NCBI RefSeq assembly: GCF_030825785.1
Contig: NZ_JAPJPG010000066.1
Coordinates: forward strand, 1 to 5,124
Origin: Anaerococcus sp.
GTDB lineage: Bacteria; Bacillota; Clostridia; Tissierellales; Peptoniphilaceae
DNA: 5,124 nt
Direction: 5' to 3'
Within the stretch, counting starts at the first letter, position 1; each line of letters opens with the position of its first letter. This document shows positions 3,917 to 5,124 of the stretch, in pieces. Made by a program: the position numbers and the translations under genes. The notes below the pieces were generated by a model that was given only the letters and a program-made list of their open reading frames with translations, was not told the origin of the DNA and did not search any database.

Positions 3917-5124
3917 GTAGTATCCATTTTTTAATTTCTTAACCTTCCTGGCTAGGAAAATCATAGAAAAAATCCCCTTAAAGTTTGAGCTTAGGCTCAT
4001 TGAAATCCATACTCCATGAACTCCCAAAAATGGCATGAGGATTAAGGAGATCGGGATTCTCAATGTGTTCATCACAAGACCTATTATTGCTGGAGTCTTG
4101 GTATCTGAAAGACCATTGAAGGCACCAGCAAGACCAATCTCAATTGCTATCATAAGCTGGCTTAGGGAAAGAATCAATAAATAATCGGATCCTAAGCTTA
4201 TGGCCTTGCTATCTCCTGGAGTGAAGAGACTAAATAGATTATATCTAAAGAAAAATAAGACAAGACTTGCTATAAGTCCAATGCTTGCCACAAGCTTAAA
4301 GCTTACCTTTATTATATCTATTACTCTATGAATCTTCTTCGCCCCATAGTTTTGTCCGACAAGAGCCTGGATTCCTACTTGGATTCCCTCTGTTGTATTC
4401 CAGGAAATCGACTCAAGCTGAGCCCCGATTGAGGCTACTGCTACTGGAACTGGCCCAAAGCTTGCCATAAATCTATTTAGTATCATAGAAATTGAAGCAT
4501 GAAAACCACTCAATACTCCAGCAGGAAGGCCTAGCTTAAATATTTCCTTCTGCCAACTCCTTCTATAATCAATCCTAGATATAGCTTTCTTGATTATATC
4601 GTCCTGCCTTATGATAAGAAATAAAAAGCATAAGCTAACCAAAAATTGACTAAAGATAGTCGCTATAGCAGCTCCTCTTATGCCCAAGGCTTTTAATGGT
4701 CCAAAGCCAAAGATCAAAACTGGATCTAGTATCATATTTGCAAAAAGACCTACTGCATTTATCTTAAAAGGGCTTATAGAATCTCCTAGGGCTGTGAAGG
4801 CTTGTGAAAACATTGGATTTATAAAAAAGAAAATCATCCCGCAAGCCACTATAAAAAGATATCTCTTTGCAGCAAGCTCTGCCGCCTCTCCCAAGCTATA
4901 GGCTTCTATAAATATATTCCTAATAATTAAGACAAAAATAGTAAAGGAAAAACCTAAAATCATCGCTTGAATTATTCCATTATTTATTACTCTTACAGTC
5001 TCCTTTTCGCTACCCTGGCCGTAGGATTGGGATGCAAAAACTCCTGTGCCTACCTTTGGTATAAGGGCAAGGGAGTTAGCTATCCAAAAAACAAATCCAG
5101 CAATACCCACACCTGCAACAGCAT
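3899..5124 (-). CDS. MATE-family multidrug/Na+ efflux transporter (N-terminus outside window)
   Basis: The frame is open to the right edge. The GTG at 5110 is an internal Val, since upstream codons read A-V-A-G in a typical MATE context, so roughly the first 45-50 residues are missing from a usual ~450. Numbering from that Val, the half-symmetric loop motifs ASQSYGQGS (26-34) and LVGQNYGAKK (250-259) mark the two MatE repeats, and NMILDPVLIFGFGP (125-138) is a familiar MATE segment. About eleven hydrophobic spans are visible, with charged loops such as IIRQDDIIKK and a basic C-terminal end. Family members export cationic drugs or metabolites from the cytoplasm in exchange for Na+ or H+; the substrate here is unknown. 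It converges on the HAD gene and ends in a shared hairpin. Promoter and ribosome binding site are outside the window. The family call is strong. Confidence 0.9.
   Translation of the reverse strand, partial: AVAGVGIAGFVFWIANSLALIPKVGTGVFASQSYGQGSEKETVRVINNGIIQAMILGFSFTIFVLIIRNIFIEAYSLGEAAELAAKRYLFIVACGMIFFFINPMFSQAFTALGDSISPFKINAVGLFANMILDPVLIFGFGPLKALGIRGAAIATIFSQFLVSLCFLFLIIRQDDIIKKAISRIDYRRSWQKEIFKLGLPAGVLSGFHASISMILNRFMASFGPVPVAVASIGAQLESISWNTTEGIQVGIQALVGQNYGAKKIHRVIDIIKVSFKLVASIGLIASLVLFFFRYNLFSLFTPGDSKAISLGSDYLLILSLSQLMIAIEIGLAGAFNGLSDTKTPAIIGLVMNTLRIPISLILMPFLGVHGVWISMSLSSNFKGIFSMIFLARKVKKLKNGYYKEPEL

Noticed and set aside
4680..4901. Plus-strand open frame opposite the MATE gene
   Set aside because: It is antisense to a conserved membrane-protein region with no independent evidence.
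5108..5110. GTG at 5110 as the MATE start codon
   Set aside because: It would remove the first membrane helix, and codons continue upstream in a MATE-like context to the window edge.

Overview
This AT-rich window reads like a low-GC Gram-positive anaerobe. The lineage is probably a Peptoniphilaceae-type Firmicute such as Anaerococcus, a guess from memory of protein style with no search behind it. Supporting signs are strong AAGGAGG-type ribosome binding sites, A/T-ending codons, a cell-wall-sorting-like C-terminus on a surface protein, and compact gene packing. No tRNA, rRNA, CRISPR array, insertion sequence or phage gene is visible.

Layout. (1) Positions 1-445 (+) are the 3' end of a surface-protein gene: Asn/Lys/Asp-rich 10-residue repeats, a small domain, then a sortase-like tail with NVETG. 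(2) A hairpin terminator at 474-510 lies between it and a convergent gene. (3) Positions 2568-509 (-) look like a three-gene operon: two short chromate-transporter (CHR) family proteins with overlapping ends, then a ketopantoate-reductase (PanE/ApbA) family dehydrogenase. (4) Positions 2569-2662 are a compact divergent promoter region with a 7-bp inverted repeat over the minus-strand -10 box and an extended -10 for the plus strand. (5) Positions 2663-3873 (+) hold a secreted acidic protein with a 'sunset'-like C-terminal domain, then, 14 bp later, a HAD-family phosphatase gene cut by one in-frame TGA. (6) A second hairpin at 3884-3916 lies between that gene and a convergent MATE efflux transporter (5124-3899, -), whose N-terminus is beyond the window.

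How the genes fit together. The paired CHR proteins probably form one heteromeric membrane transporter. The PanE-like enzyme may share its regulation, but no biochemical link can be shown from sequence. The secreted protein and HAD gene are probably cotranscribed. The MATE exporter is an independent unit. I see no convincing new multi-gene system. The points most worth a second look are the single-codon lesion in the HAD gene, the divergent control region, the CHR-CHR-PanE operon with an apparent NAD-type acidic residue in the dehydrogenase, and the non-LPXTG sorting-like signal.
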